Positions 31,744 through 43,186 of a stretch of 64,000 nt of DNA are shown one piece after another; within the stretch, counting starts at the first letter, position 1, and every line of letters starts with the position of its first letter. The DNA is taken from the NCBI GenBank assembly GCA_023055425.1, contig JALGPY010000003.1:25355001-25419000 (forward strand). The letters run 5' to 3'. Under the pieces are notes generated by a model, which saw only the letters and a list, made by a program, of their open reading frames with translations, did no database searches and had not been told where the DNA came from. The position numbers and the translations under genes are program-made. This DNA is from Linanthus parryae. Lineage: Eukaryota > Streptophyta > Magnoliopsida > Ericales > Polemoniaceae.

Positions 31744-34700
31744 TGTAATACCCCGTCTAGATAGCAAGGGTACAATAGTAATTTTAGAATTTAAATAAGA
31801 AATTAATTGAGAAAAAATAAAGTTGGGTAGATTATTTCAAATTTTATAGCTAAGAAAATTCTGGTGAGATTTTAGAAAACATAATATTAGCAATAGTGAG
31901 CTAATTTTAGAAGACTAAAATGAGAATTTTAGTTGCAAAATAGTATTCGGGTAATTTATCAAGTTAGATATGTCTAGTTATTAAGGGTAAGATAGTAATT
32001 TTGGAAGTTGAATGAATATTAAGTTCTAGATAATAATTTTAAAGAATATCTAATATTTTACCTAAGAGAAAATAGACAACCTGTAGTACACATGAATCGT
32101 TAAAAGAATATTTAGTTTGATAAGTTTTGAAATCGCTTGGGTAATAATATTAATTTTATAGCGAATCGTTACATCTAAATGCAAGTAATAGTGTGTGATT
32201 TAGCTGAAGAATTCGTATAAAAGTTTTAGAAATTTAAAAGATATTATTTTCCCGCACGGAGTATTTTTAATGTACCTTAGCTCACATTTTAACACTATAT
32301 AACTTGTGCACCCGCAACACTAGATAAACCAACCAACTAGTGCACCCAATACACTAGAAACCACTAGCAAAGTGATACAACAAACCCACCTTATAACTTC
32401 TCCCCCAACCTCCTTCTTCAAGCTTTGCCTTCACGGCAAATTCATCACCACCGCCCCAACAGGTTCGGGAGAAATCTCACCGCCTCAACAAGTCCACTTC
32501 TCCAAGTAAGATCAGCTATAAAAGCTCACCAGTCACCTCCCTCCTCATCACCAGCCGCCACCACAACCATCATCACTGTCAAGATCACCAACCACCACCA
32601 CCGAGCATCTCTCGACAAAGAAGAAGAACCACCCACCACCATCACCCCTGCTTGCTCGCTCTGTCTCCCTAATCTCTCTTTCTCTCTGTGAAGATAGAAA
32701 CAGCAGCCACAAGGCAGTGGTGGCAGCAGCCTCACCCACCACCGCGCCCGCCATTGTTGCCGGCGGCAACACCACCAACCAACCTCCCTCTCTCTATACT
32801 CTCAGCCTCTTTCTCACTCTATATCCATGATCTTTCAAGGCAGTAGCACCAGCAGCAGAAGAGCCGAGTGGCAGCAGCCACCAACCCCGCCACTGCCGCC
32901 GTAACCATCGACGGAGACGCCACTGTGGGTTTCTCTCTCTGTCTTTCCTTCACCCATAAGCTGGTGCTCTGTTTCATACTCTAATCTGTCCAGAAACAGA
33001 GGCCAAAGTGACAGGACCAGCAGCGAACATAGAGCCTCCCGCCGCCGCCAAAGCTCCATTAAAACCGGCCAAAGCTCCGGCCAAGCTTCGGCGAAGAGTT
33101 CCAGCGCCACCCACTCTCTCTCTTTGCTTCTAGTAGACTCCTAGAGGGCCGACCAGATCTGTGGAAGGCTCAAACCGGGCCTGAGAAGCCATTAAAGCCG
33201 GCGGTGAGCTTCAACTCCGGCGACTCCGAAGCGAGGCTTCGACCCGACTCATATCTCGACGATTTCCGGCCATTTTTGGCCTAGGTACGTGCCATACCCT
33301 CTTTTTAGTTGTTATACGAAATCAAAATCAAGAATTGGTAGCAAAAATCATGACTAGAGAAGCTAAATCAAAATAGTTATTGAAAAGGGGGTCAAAGTGT
33401 ATTTTTCAAAAATTACTAGAACATGATATAGGGGGCTGTTTTGTATTTTCAGAAACTAGGGGGTGACTTGTGTATTCTAACATAACTGTTTTAATATAAA
33501 TTAGGGTATTTGTTAATTTTCAATATAAATTAGGGCTTATATAATTAAACTACACTTTTAGTTAAAATAATAATAATAATAATAATAATAATTTTTGGAT
33601 TAACAATGATTTCTAAAAATAGTAGCTTTTGTCTCGGAAAATTTATTCGGTTGAAGAAATAGTAAACGGGTTGTTTAAAACTAAAATAGAAGCGTTTTTG
33701 TAAAAAACTTTTAATAAATATTGTTTAATCACTTAGTCTATAAAATTGTTTGTTAAACTTGTAAAATTATATCGTGTATAGTTTTTCTTAAAAACATAAT
33801 AGTCGAGAATCACTTTGTCATTATAATTCAAATTAATTCTTACGTATAATTTCTTTAGCTCATAATTTTATTAATCTAATTAATCACTTTTAACTGATAA
33901 TAATAATAATAATAATAATAATAGTTGTTTAAAAATAGATGAGTTGTTTCATTTCTAGGAAATTATAAGTGGATAATAAAATAATAGAAATATAAATAGT
34001 GGGGTTTAAATTGATATAAATACTCTTCTAAGGCTTATAGCATTTTATTTGGATATTTGTTGACGTAGAAGACACGTTTTGTAGGTGACGTCTTTGTAGG
34101 CCCGAGCCACTGCTAGGACATGCTTTTGCTACGGAAAGTAAGGTAAGTGAACATGCCAAGCCTTGCGTGCCAAGCTCCTTTCGTGTCGCAAAATGATTCT
34201 AATACTGTCTCAAAATGTGTTTGTTATTTTACATGTTTTATTTGAGATTTTCATGCGTTTTAAAGAAGTTTCTTTGACTTGATATTGTCACACGAAAAAG
34301 TTAAATAATGTGTAATAACGTAAAGTGGAAAGAGTTGTGCGGGAGAAGCTTTATTATTATCGTGTTGACTTCTGTCACACGGCCCGTGGTTATTATTTTA
34401 TTATTGTCGAGCTTGTCTCGGCCCGTGGTTATTATTGTCGAGCTTGTCTCGGCCCGTGGTTATTATTTTATTATTGTCGAGCTTGACTCGGCCCGTGGTT
34501 ATCGCTCCATGTACTCACCTCTCTGGCCGCGAGGAGTCTTAGGGGGGTGCCGGCACTTAAGGTCATGGTTTCTAGTGATGGAATAGTAGATTCTTCCCCG
34601 TATCAACACAGTTAATAATACAGTTTCTATGAGATTTGGATATTTAAGAAAGAGAAGAAGAAAGAGATTGGGACTAATTCTCCCCGTTTGAAAGCTGAGA

Positions 34701-35203
34701 AAGGAAGATCAAAAGAAAGATAATTTTATATATTCTTACTGGATGCACCAGGTTCACTTCTTACAGTTTTACAGTTTATATTTGGAGTACCTGATTTACT
34801 CTGCAAGTTTATATTTTATTTCCTCTGTATATTTATTGTGAAAAGAAATTTATGCTTCGTCTTCTGTTTTACGAGCTTGGGTGTCACTTACTCAGTATTT
34901 CCATGCTGACTTTGAAAACTGCGGTTCCTGTTTTCCTTCCCACCGCAGGTTTAGGAGCTGAAGACTAAGGGGTAGCTGGGTACGAGACTCACATAGACGG
35001 ATTTCATCACGAGTAGAATCCAGTATAGTTTGCAAGAATATTGTAGAAGTTTTGGAAACACTTGTGTAATATCTAGAGACTTTTGTAGAGTTTAATATTA
35101 TGTAATAAATAAATGAGTTGGGATGTTATGCTTTTGATTTCCGCCGTTACTTTTAGCATCGCCCTCCCGGTCTTGTCTGAGCCGGATAAGGGGGGTTGTT
35201 GCA
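31744..35203 (+). mobile_element. 3' LTR (3.46 kb) of the Tekay-like element
   Basis: Co-linear with 26860-30324; microsatellite lengths and about 20 substitutions or small indels differ. The tandem of 'cggcccgtggttatta' units repeats at 34382-34502. Confidence 0.92.
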
Positions 35204-35220
35204 CTTCAAGTCTAAGGATT

Positions 35221-35418
35221 ACAATATAATTAGCACTACGAGAAGCGATTGTGACTTTAACATAATCTAATGTATCCTTCTCGTCGTGGGTCAATCCAGT
35301 ATGCCATTACTCTCTAATGACAATATAATTGGCACTACGAGAAGCGATTGTGACTTTAACATAGTCTAATGTATCCTTCTCGTCGTGGGTCAATCCAGTA
35401 TGCCATTACTCTCTAATG
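35221..35418. repeat. 99-bp tandem duplication inside an Angela-like LTR
   Basis: Units 35221-35319 and 35320-35418 both run from 'acaatataatt' to 'tctctaatg' and differ at two or three bases. The other Angela-like LTRs in the window carry a single copy. Confidence 0.9.
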
Positions 35419-35660
35419 CATACTCATGTGTTAGACTTGATATCTCCATATCAATCTACACACATACTAGTCTATATTTGATCGTCCTATTGACCAATAT
35501 AATGGACTAGGGATATTTAAGATAAACAACACATTGTATCTAAGGACTTCATTTTATTAAATATAACAATAATTAATAAATGAATATTCTAGCAAAATCA
35601 TTTTTCTAACTAAATATAGATTGCCTCTAGGGAACCCATTCCAATAGTATCCCATTTGCA

Positions 35661-37276
35661 CTAGAGCCAATCTGGTGCATCTCGTATGCCTATAGATCTA
35701 GCGTGTCCTTCATGCTTTCGCTGTGCAAGTGGCTTTGTGAGTGGATCTGAAAGATTATCATCCGTTGGAATCTTGCACATCTTCACATCTCCTCGATCGA
35801 TCATATCACGAATAAGATGGAATCTCCTACGTACATGCTTTGATTTCTGGTGTGATCTTTGTTCCTTGGCTAGTGGGATTGCTCCAGAGTTGTCACAGTA
35901 CAACTCTATAGGATCCACGATGCTAGGGACCACACCGAGATAGTGATAAACTTATTTATCCAAACAGACTCTTTTTCTGCTTCCGCAACAGCAATGTACT
36001 CAGCTTCTGTTGTAGAATCAACAAGTGTCCCTTGCTTGGAACTCTTCCAGCTCACAACTCCTCCATTCAGGCAAAACACGTATCCTGACTGCGATCTGTA
36101 GTCATCTTTGTCGGTTTGGAAGCTTGCATCAGTGTAACCAATTACACTTAGCTCCTCCTTACCCCAAAATATCAAGAATGCATGCTTAGTTCTTCTTAAG
36201 TACTTTAGGATGTTCTTGACAGCAATCCAGCGACTCTCACCCGGATTGGACTGATATATGCTTACCATACTCAACTTGTATGATACGTCTGGTCTAGTAC
36301 ACAACATGGCGTACATAATGGATCCTATGGCCGAAGCACAGGGTGTCCTACTCATTCGGTCCTTCTCAATCTCATTGGAAGGACAGTCATTCTTAGAAAG
36401 AGTGACTCCATGCGACATTGGAAAGAATCCATTCTTGGAATATTGCATGTTGAACCTTTTCAACACCTTGTCTATATATGTACTTTGACTTAGGACGAGC
36501 AGCTTTCTAGATCTATCCCTATAGATATTTATACCAAGTATATAAAATACATCTCCTAAGTCCTTCATTGCGAAACACTTTCCTAGCAGATCTTTAACAG
36601 ATTGCAAAGTAGGAATGTCATTTCCAATGATTAGTATGTCATCCACATACAAGACTATAAACACTACAGAGCTCCCACTAACCTTCTTGTAAACACATGG
36701 CTCATCTTCGTTCTTGATGAAGCCAAACTCTTTGACTGCATCATCAAAATGTTGATTCCAACTCCTAGAAGCTTGCTTTAATCCATAAATGGATCTTTGC
36801 AGCTTACAGACTTTATTAGCATTCTCTGGGTCCTCAAAACCCCCCGGTTGTGTCATATACACATCCTGCAAGAGGTTCCCATAAAGGAACGCTGTTTTGA
36901 CATCTGTTTGCCAAATCTCGTAGTCATAGTAGGCTGTAATAGCAAGTAAGAGTCGAATGGATTTAGTCATGGCGACTAGTGAAAAAGTCTCGTCATAGTC
37001 AATACCATGAATCTGTCTATACCCTTTAGCCACCAATCGCCCCTTATAGGCAACTATCTTGCCATCCATGCCGGTCTTCTTCTTGAAGACCCACTTGCAC
37101 CCTATGGGCCGAGCCCCTTCAGGTGGTTCTATCAAAGTCCATACTTTGTTGGTGTACATGGAATCCATTTCGGATCTCATGGCTTCTAGCCACTTCTTGG
37201 AGTCTGGGCCTTTCATGGCCTCCCCGTAGGTTTCAGGCTCATCATCCATGAGTGGTACGTCATCGTGCTCATTCAC
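35661..37276 (-). pseudogene. pol: Copia reverse transcriptase-RNase H of Angela-like A/C
   Basis: Minus-strand frame 37276-35906 holds the RT domain (GCKWVFKKK, VKTAFLYGNL, YGLKQASRSWN, catalytic LYVDDILIIG) and most of RNase H (YTDASFQTDKDDYRSQSGY, DSTTEAEYIAVAEA). A 1-bp deletion near 35935 shifts the frame; the rest of RNase H continues in 35933-35661 (YCDNSGAIPLAKE, DPLTKPLAQRKHEG). These domains would copy element RNA into DNA and remove the template. It is inactive through the frameshift and separation from gag. Confidence 0.9.
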
Positions 37277-37606
37277 GAGAAGTTCGTATCTCTATGGCTC
37301 ATGACGTACCCTTCCTGACCTACTGAGTTCCTGTGTTACCTGAACAGGTTCTTCCACAATGAATTACGGTTATGCTCATGTTCCATCATCGGTTCAGTGA
37401 TTTGTGGTTCTTGAATTTATTCAAGTTCTACAGTCCTCCCACTTGCTTCTTTAGAGACAAACTCTCTTTCTAGAAACTCGCCGGTCCGATCTACAAACAC
37501 TTTATTCTCGGTGGATTGTAGAAATAATATCCTTTCGTTTCCTTAGGATATCCCAAAAATTTACACTTATCCTCTTTGGGCTCGAGTTTGTCTGTTTGTA
37601 AACGCT

Positions 37607-38070
37607 TTACATAGACACGCAGCCCCAAATCTTCATAAACGACACTATGGGACGCTTCCCAGTCCATATCTCGTATGGTGTCTTCATGGCCGATTTGGAT
37701 GGAACACGATTAATGGTAAAAGTTGTCGTCATTAGAGCATGTCCACAAAATGATATTGGAAGATCCGTTTGAGACATCATAGATCGCACCATATCAAATA
37801 GCGTGCGATTCCTCCTCTCGGACACGCCATTCCATTGTGGCGTTTCGGGTGGAGTGAGATGGGATACAATCCCACACTCTCTAAGATACTCGTCAAACTC
37901 TTGGCTCAAGTATTCTGCCCCACGCTCCGATCGTTAAGCCTTAATACTTTTACCAAGTTGCTTCTCTAATTCATTCTTGAATTCCTTGAAAATTTCAAAG
38001 GATTTGGATTTGGCCTTCATAAGGTATACAAATCCATATCTACTAAAATCATCGGTAAATCTACTAAAAT
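37607..38070 (-). pseudogene. Copia integrase fragment of Angela-like A/C
   Basis: Frame 37909-37607 reads YLRECGIVSHLTPPETPQWNG and VSERRNRTLFDMVRSM, the C-terminal half of the Copia integrase core including the catalytic Glu in SERRN. Upstream to 38070 only a degenerate stretch remains, and the first catalytic Asp is beyond the deletion scar. The linker between integrase and RT (37277-37606) is broken by stops. Confidence 0.85.
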
Positions 38071-38490
38071 CTTTATAATCACCCAGTTACGGTGTAAAAT
38101 TTCATAACATCAAAGCACAATAATTCACAACTAGAGTATCTAGTGACTTCAAGTCTAAGGATTGCAATTATATTAGCACTACGAGAAGCGATTGTGACTT
38201 TAACATAATTTAATGTATCCTTCTCGTTGTGGGTCAATCCAGTATGCCATTACCCTTAATGCATACCCATGTGTTAGACTTGATATCTCCATATCAATCT
38301 ACCCACATACTAGTCTATATTTGATTGTCCTTTTAATCAATATAGTGGACGAGGGATATTTAAGATAACCAACACATTGTATCTAAGGACTTCATTATAT
38401 TAAATATCACAATATATAATAAATGAATATTATAGCCAAAACAATGTTCATACTAAATATAAGATTGCCTCTTGGGCATCTATTCCAACA
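38071..38490 (-). mobile_element. Truncated 3' LTR of Angela-like B
   Basis: Matches the last 420 bp (plus-strand right part) of the LTR at 41745-43186 and ends CCAACA, followed by the C-rich complement of a polypurine tract. The left 1 kb of the LTR is missing. Confidence 0.88.
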
Positions 38491-38635
38491 CTCTCCCACT
38501 TGCACTAGAGCCAATCTCGTATGCTTATAGATGTGGCGTGCCCTTCATGCTTTCGCTGCGCAAGAGGTTTTGTGAGCGGATCTGAAAGATTGTCATCCGT
38601 TGGAATCTTTCACATCTTCACATCTCCGCGATCGA

Positions 38636-40335
38636 TCATATCACAATAAGATGGAATATGCTAAGTACATGCTTTGATTTCTGGTGTGATCTTGGTTCCT
38701 TGGCTTGTGCGATCGCCCCGGAGTTGTCGCAGTACAACTCTATGGGATCCACGATGCTCGGGACCACACCGAGCTCAGTGATAAACTTCTTTATCCAAAC
38801 TTCCTCTTTTGCTGCTTCCGCGGCAGCAATGTACTCAGCTTCTCTTGTAGAATCAGCAACTGTCCCTTGCTTGGAACTCTTCCAGCTCACTGCTCCTCCA
38901 TTCAGGCAAAACACGTATCCAGACTGCGATCTATAGTCATCTTTGTCGGTTTGGAAGCTTGCATCAGTGTAACCCTTTACACTTAGCTCTTCCTTATCTC
39001 CAAATATCAAGAACGTGTCCTTAGTTCTTCTCAAGTACTTTAGGATGTTCTTGACAGCAATCCAGTGACTCTCACCCGGATTGGACTGATATCTGCTCAC
39101 CATACTCAACGCGTATGATACGTCTGGTCTAGTACACAACATGGCGTACATAATGGATCCTATGGCCGAAGCATAGGGTATCCTACTCATGCGGTTCTTC
39201 TCAATCTCATTGGAGGGACAGTCATTCTTAGAAAGAGTGACTCCATGCGACATGGGCAAGAATCCCTTCTTGGAATCTTGCATGTTGAACCTCTTAACAC
39301 CTTGTCTATATATGTACTTTGACTTAGGCCGAGCAACCTTCTAGATCTATCTCTATAGATCTTTATACCAAGTATATAGACTGCGTCTCCTAAGTCCTTC
39401 ATTGCAAAACACTTTCCTAGCCAATCTGTAACAAATTGCAAAGTAGGAATGTCGTTGCCAATGATTAGTATGTCATCCACATACAAGACCAGAAATACTA
39501 CAGAGCTCCCACTAACCTTCTTGTAAACACAAGGCTCATCTTCGTTCTTGATGAAGCCAAAATTTTTGACTGCGTCATCAAAACGTCGATTCCAACTCCT
39601 AGAAGCTTGCTTTAATCCATAAATGAATCTTTGCAGCTTACAGACTTTGTTGGCATTCTCTGGATCCTCAAAACCCTTTGGTTGTGTCATGTACACATCC
39701 TCGAGGAGGTTCCCATAAAGGAACGCTGTTTTGACATCCATATGCCAAATCTCATAGTCGTAGTATGCTGCAATAGCAAGTAGGATTCGAATGGATTTAG
39801 TCATGGCGACTGCTGAAAAGATCTCATCATAGTCAATACCATGAATCTGTCTATAACATTTGGCTACCAATCGCCCCTTATAGGCAACTACCTTTCCATC
39901 CATGTAGGTCTTCTTCTTGAAGACCCACTTGCACCCTATGGGCCGAGCCCCTCCAGGTGGTTCCACTAAATTCCATACTTTGTTGGTGTACATGGAACCC
40001 ATTTTGGATCTCATGGCTTCTAGACACTTCTTAGAGTCTGGGCCTTTCATGGCTTCCCCGTAGTTTGCATGCTCAATATCTATGAGTGGTACATCATCGG
40101 GCTCAGTCACGAGAAGTTCATACCTCTCTGGCTCATGACGCACTCTTCCTGATCTAGGAAATTCCTGTGTTACCTGAACAGGTTCCTCCACAATAGCTTG
40201 CGGTTCCTGTTCATGTTCCATCATCGGTTCAGTGATTTGTGGTTCTTGAATTTCTTCAAGTTCTACAACCCTCCCACTTGCTTCTTTAGAGACAAACTCT
40301 CTTTCTAGAAACACGGCGGTCCGAGAAACAAACAC
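38636..40335 (-). pseudogene. pol: Copia reverse transcriptase-RNase H of Angela-like B
   Basis: Frame 40335-39187 includes the acidic linker (EEIQEPQITEPMMEHEQEP) and the RT domain with VKTAFLYGNLLED, YGLKQASRSWN and VLYVDDILIIG. A frameshift near 39285 moves the rest to 39283-38636, with the thumb and RNase H (YTDASFQTDKDDYRSQSGY, DSTREAEYIAAAEA, YCDNSGAIAQAKE). The end of RNase H is shortened. Apart from the frameshift the motifs are well preserved. Confidence 0.9.
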
Positions 40336-40346
40336 TTTGTTCTCCT

Positions 40347-41021
40347 TTAGAAATAATATCCTTTAGTTTCCTTAGGATATCCCACAAATTTACACTTATC
40401 CGCTTTGGGCCCGAGCTTGTATAATAGTAAACGTTTTACATAGACATCGCAGCCCCAAATCCTCATAAACGACACTATGGGACGCTTCCCAGTCCATATC
40501 TCATATGGTGTCCTTATGACTGATTTTGATGGAACGCGGTTAATGGTAAAAGTTATCGTCATTAGAGCATGTCCCCAAAAGGATATCAGAAGATCTGTTT
40601 GAGACATCATAGATCGCACCATATCTAATAGCGTGCGATTCCTCCTCTCAGACACGCCATTTCATTGTGGCGTTCCGGGTGGAGTGAGATGGGATACTAT
40701 CCCACACTCTCTAAGATACTCGTCAAACTCTTGGCTTAAGTATTCTCTTCCACGATCCGATCGTAGAGTCTTAATACTTTTACAAAGTTGCTTCTCTACT
40801 TCATTCTTGAATTCTTTGAACAATTCAAAGGATTCAGATTTGGCCTTCATAAGGTATACAAATCCATATCTACTGAAATCATCAGTGAATGTGATGAAGT
40901 AGGTGTAACCACCTCTGGAAGGCGTGGGGAATGGTCCACATACGTCGGTATGTATGAGTGCCAATAACTCACTAGTCCTTTCACCTTTCTTATTGAAAGG
41001 GGACTTTGTCATTTTTCCCAA
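40347..41021 (-). pseudogene. Copia integrase of Angela-like B
   Basis: Frame 41021-40662 carries the core start (HTDVCGPFPTPSRGGYTYF) and second Asp (TLRSDRGREYLS). A Trp-to-TGA stop at 40661-40659 splits it, and 40655-40347 continues in frame with SERRNRTLLDM (catalytic Glu) and the C-terminal GYPKETKGYYF. All three catalytic acids are present, so only the stop blocks it. Integrase would insert the cDNA into nuclear DNA. Confidence 0.88.
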
Positions 41022-41055
41022 TAAACAAGATTCATATGTCTCATATGATTCTAAA

Positions 41056-41510
41056 TCAAAATGAGTCTAGAAGTCCATCCTTATGGAGTCTAGATATGCG
41101 TTTCTCATTTATATGGCCTAAACGACAGGGCCATAGATATGTAGGATTTAAATCATTAGTTTTAATAATTTTAGTATTTATGTTATAGATTGGACTATTT
41201 GGATCAAGGATGTACAATCCATTAGACAAATGCGCACTACAATAGTGCATACTATCAAAATAAATGGAGCAACACTTGTCCTTTATTAAAATAGAAAAAC
41301 CCTTCTCGTCCAAACAAGAAATGGAAATAATGTTTCTGCTTATAGCAGGCACATAAAGCAATTGTCTAATTCTAAAATAAGTCCAGAAGGCAAATATAGC
41401 TCATAAACGCCTACAAGCAATGCAACAACTCTTGCTCTATTCCCGACGCGCACATCTATCTCCCCTTTACTCAATCTTCTACTTCTTTTTCAAATCCTGC
41501 ACATTTCGAT
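41056..41510 (-). pseudogene. Protease remnant and pre-integrase region of Angela-like B
   Basis: Frame 41361-41056 reads YVPAISRNIISISCLDEKG, then the GAG-pre-integrase segment (LGHINEKRISRLHKDGLL). Homology with the element C protease continues to about 41502 and then jumps to the 5' leader, so the catalytic Asp-Thr-Gly region and all of gag are deleted. Confidence 0.8.
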
Positions 41511-41744
41511 AATTGAAAACTCCCTTTTCAACTATGTGCCCATGAACCCTAATCATCAAGAACCCCATTATTCACATCCTATGTGATTAAACTCACCAAT
41601 TCTAACATCCAATGTTAAATTAGATCTTGTTTATATGTGCCAATTATTTTCAGTTTTCGCGTAATAACAATTATACGGTGTATGAACTGAAATCGTAACA
41701 CATAAAATCATGTTATGCTCTACGACATGTGGCTCTGATACCAC
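41511..41744 (-). other. 5' leader and PBS of Angela-like B
   Basis: Matches 53740-53990 of element C in shortened form. The plus-strand 'ggctctgatacca' at 41731-41743 is the complement of the tRNA-iMet PBS. Confidence 0.75.
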
Positions 41745-43186
41745 TATTGGGTTTTGACGTAGGTAACGCAACGGAATAACAAAAATTTAAACCTACTCAA
41801 AGCCCACCACGGATCATCTGGAGGAGATATCATAACATGATAAAGGACATAGTATTGTGTACCTTTTGGTTTGAGAGATCACACGAAGAATGATGTCCTC
41901 GTCTCTACGGTTGATCCACGTCTAGAGGTGAGATCTAGATTCTTCCTTCTCCACAAGTGCTAGCTTGAACCCGGAGGAAGAGGGAAGAAGGAATCAAGCA
42001 ACGAGGTGACAAAAGGAGGGCTTCGGCCTCCTCTTCGGCGTCGACGGGAAGAGGGGGGGGGGGCGGCCTAGGGGCGTGCGCCTCTAGGTCTTGTCTTGAT
42101 CTCTCTTTTTCTCTCTCCCACTCTCTTGTGTTATGTCTAATAACATTAGTTTTGGGAAGGAAGCTAGAGCCTCCTTTACATACTCCAACAAATCCTTGTT
42201 GTTTCCATAAAAGTCCTTCCTAGTTCTCCATGAACTTGGATTAGTCACTTCCTTGCAAATTAGTCCTACTAAGTTTGCAAGGCATTGCATAATGATCCTT
42301 CTTATTAATTATTCATATTAATTAATCCCAAATCTAGCTCTGCTCTATTTGACGTGTGACCCCATAGGTTTCTACTTAGTTGATAGTAACTTATTACCAG
42401 CATGGAGCGGTGTCTAGCAACACATCCATGCCACCCAACTAATAGAAATAGTCAGTGATCCCTACAAACCTCTTGTGCCCAATATCTTATATTGCACTTT
42501 CCCTTTTTCTCTATATCCGGATTGGACACGAGACATAAATAGTCACACTCGTATATCCAATCCATAGTTCCTCGATCCTGAAAATATGCTTATGCGAGCA
42601 GATAATATCAATATCTCCATATTGATTTATCTGAGTCTAGCCAGACATTCAATAAGCCTCATCCCTCGAGTGGTCGTGGATATTTACTCCCATTATGTGG
42701 GAGGGACAAATCCTATCTACATCAATACGATCTCTAAGCTTGCTTCCTATCATGCCCGATAGCTATCTTTATAATTACCCAGTTACGGTGTAACATTTGA
42801 TAACATCAAAGCACAATATTCCACAACTAGAGTATCTAGTGACTTCAAGTCTAAGGATTGCAATTATATTAGCACTACGAGAAGCGATTGTGACTTTAAT
42901 ATAATTTAATGTATCCTTCTCGTTGTGGGTCAATCCAGTATGCCATCACCCTTAATGCATACCCATGTGTTAGACTTGATATCTCCATATCAGTCTACCC
43001 ACATACTAGTCTATATTTGATCGTCCTTTTAATCAATATAGTGGACTAGGGATATTTAAGATAAACAACACATTGTATCTAAGGACTTCATTATATTAAA
43101 TATCACAATATATAATAAATGAATATTCTAGCCAAAACAATGTTCATACTAAATATAAGATTGCCTCTAGGGCATCTATTCCAACA
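41745..43186 (-). mobile_element. 5' LTR of Angela-like B
   Basis: 1442 bp. The inner edge reads TATTGGG where relatives have TGTTGGG; the outer edge reads CCAACA. A G-run of about ten bases lies at 42055-42064. Confidence 0.88.

Larger units (their letters stand above)
26860..35203 (+). mobile_element. Non-autonomous Tekay-like Ty3 element with giant LTRs
   Basis: LTRs of 3465 bp (26860-30324) and 3460 bp (31744-35203) surround an interior of only 1419 bp. Target duplication CTTCA is at 26855-26859 and 35204-35208. The interior starts with a tRNA-iMet type PBS and ends with 'cttcgaggacgaagctccg' and AAGGGGGGAAGGA, the chromovirus (Tekay/Del) 3' signature. No coding domain is present. About 20 differences were noticed over 3.46 kb between the LTRs, so it is young. 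Confidence 0.92.
25787..35646 (-). mobile_element. 3' LTR of Angela-like A/C, split by the Tekay-like element
   Basis: LTR sequence occupies 25787-26859 and 35209-35646. The gap is filled by the element at 26860-35203 with target duplication CTTCA. The second part contains a 99-bp tandem duplication. The LTR starts TGTTAGGTTTTGACG (plus strand) and ends CCAATA where relatives have CCAACA. Confidence 0.88.
38071..43186 (-). mobile_element. Second Angela-like Copia element (B), 3' LTR and gag deleted
   Basis: Consists of a partial 3' LTR (38071-38490), RT/RNase H, integrase, part of protease, a short leader and a complete 5' LTR (41745-43186). Gag and most of protease are missing at a deletion near 41502. 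Its LTR is a different subfamily from A/C (clear differences just after the LTR edge). At 43186 it abuts Sirevirus sequence, so it entered the Sirevirus; the left flank was lost in the deletion at 38071. Confidence 0.85.

Noticed and set aside
25787..35646. Treating the left Angela-like LTR as a solo LTR
   Set aside because: Its flank CACAC is duplicated after the LTR at 53991-55427, which is of the same subfamily, so the two are ends of one insertion.
35661..41361. Reading elements A and B as one element with tandem pol genes
   Set aside because: An LTR fragment with a correct end (38490) and a polypurine complement separates them, and their LTR subfamilies differ.
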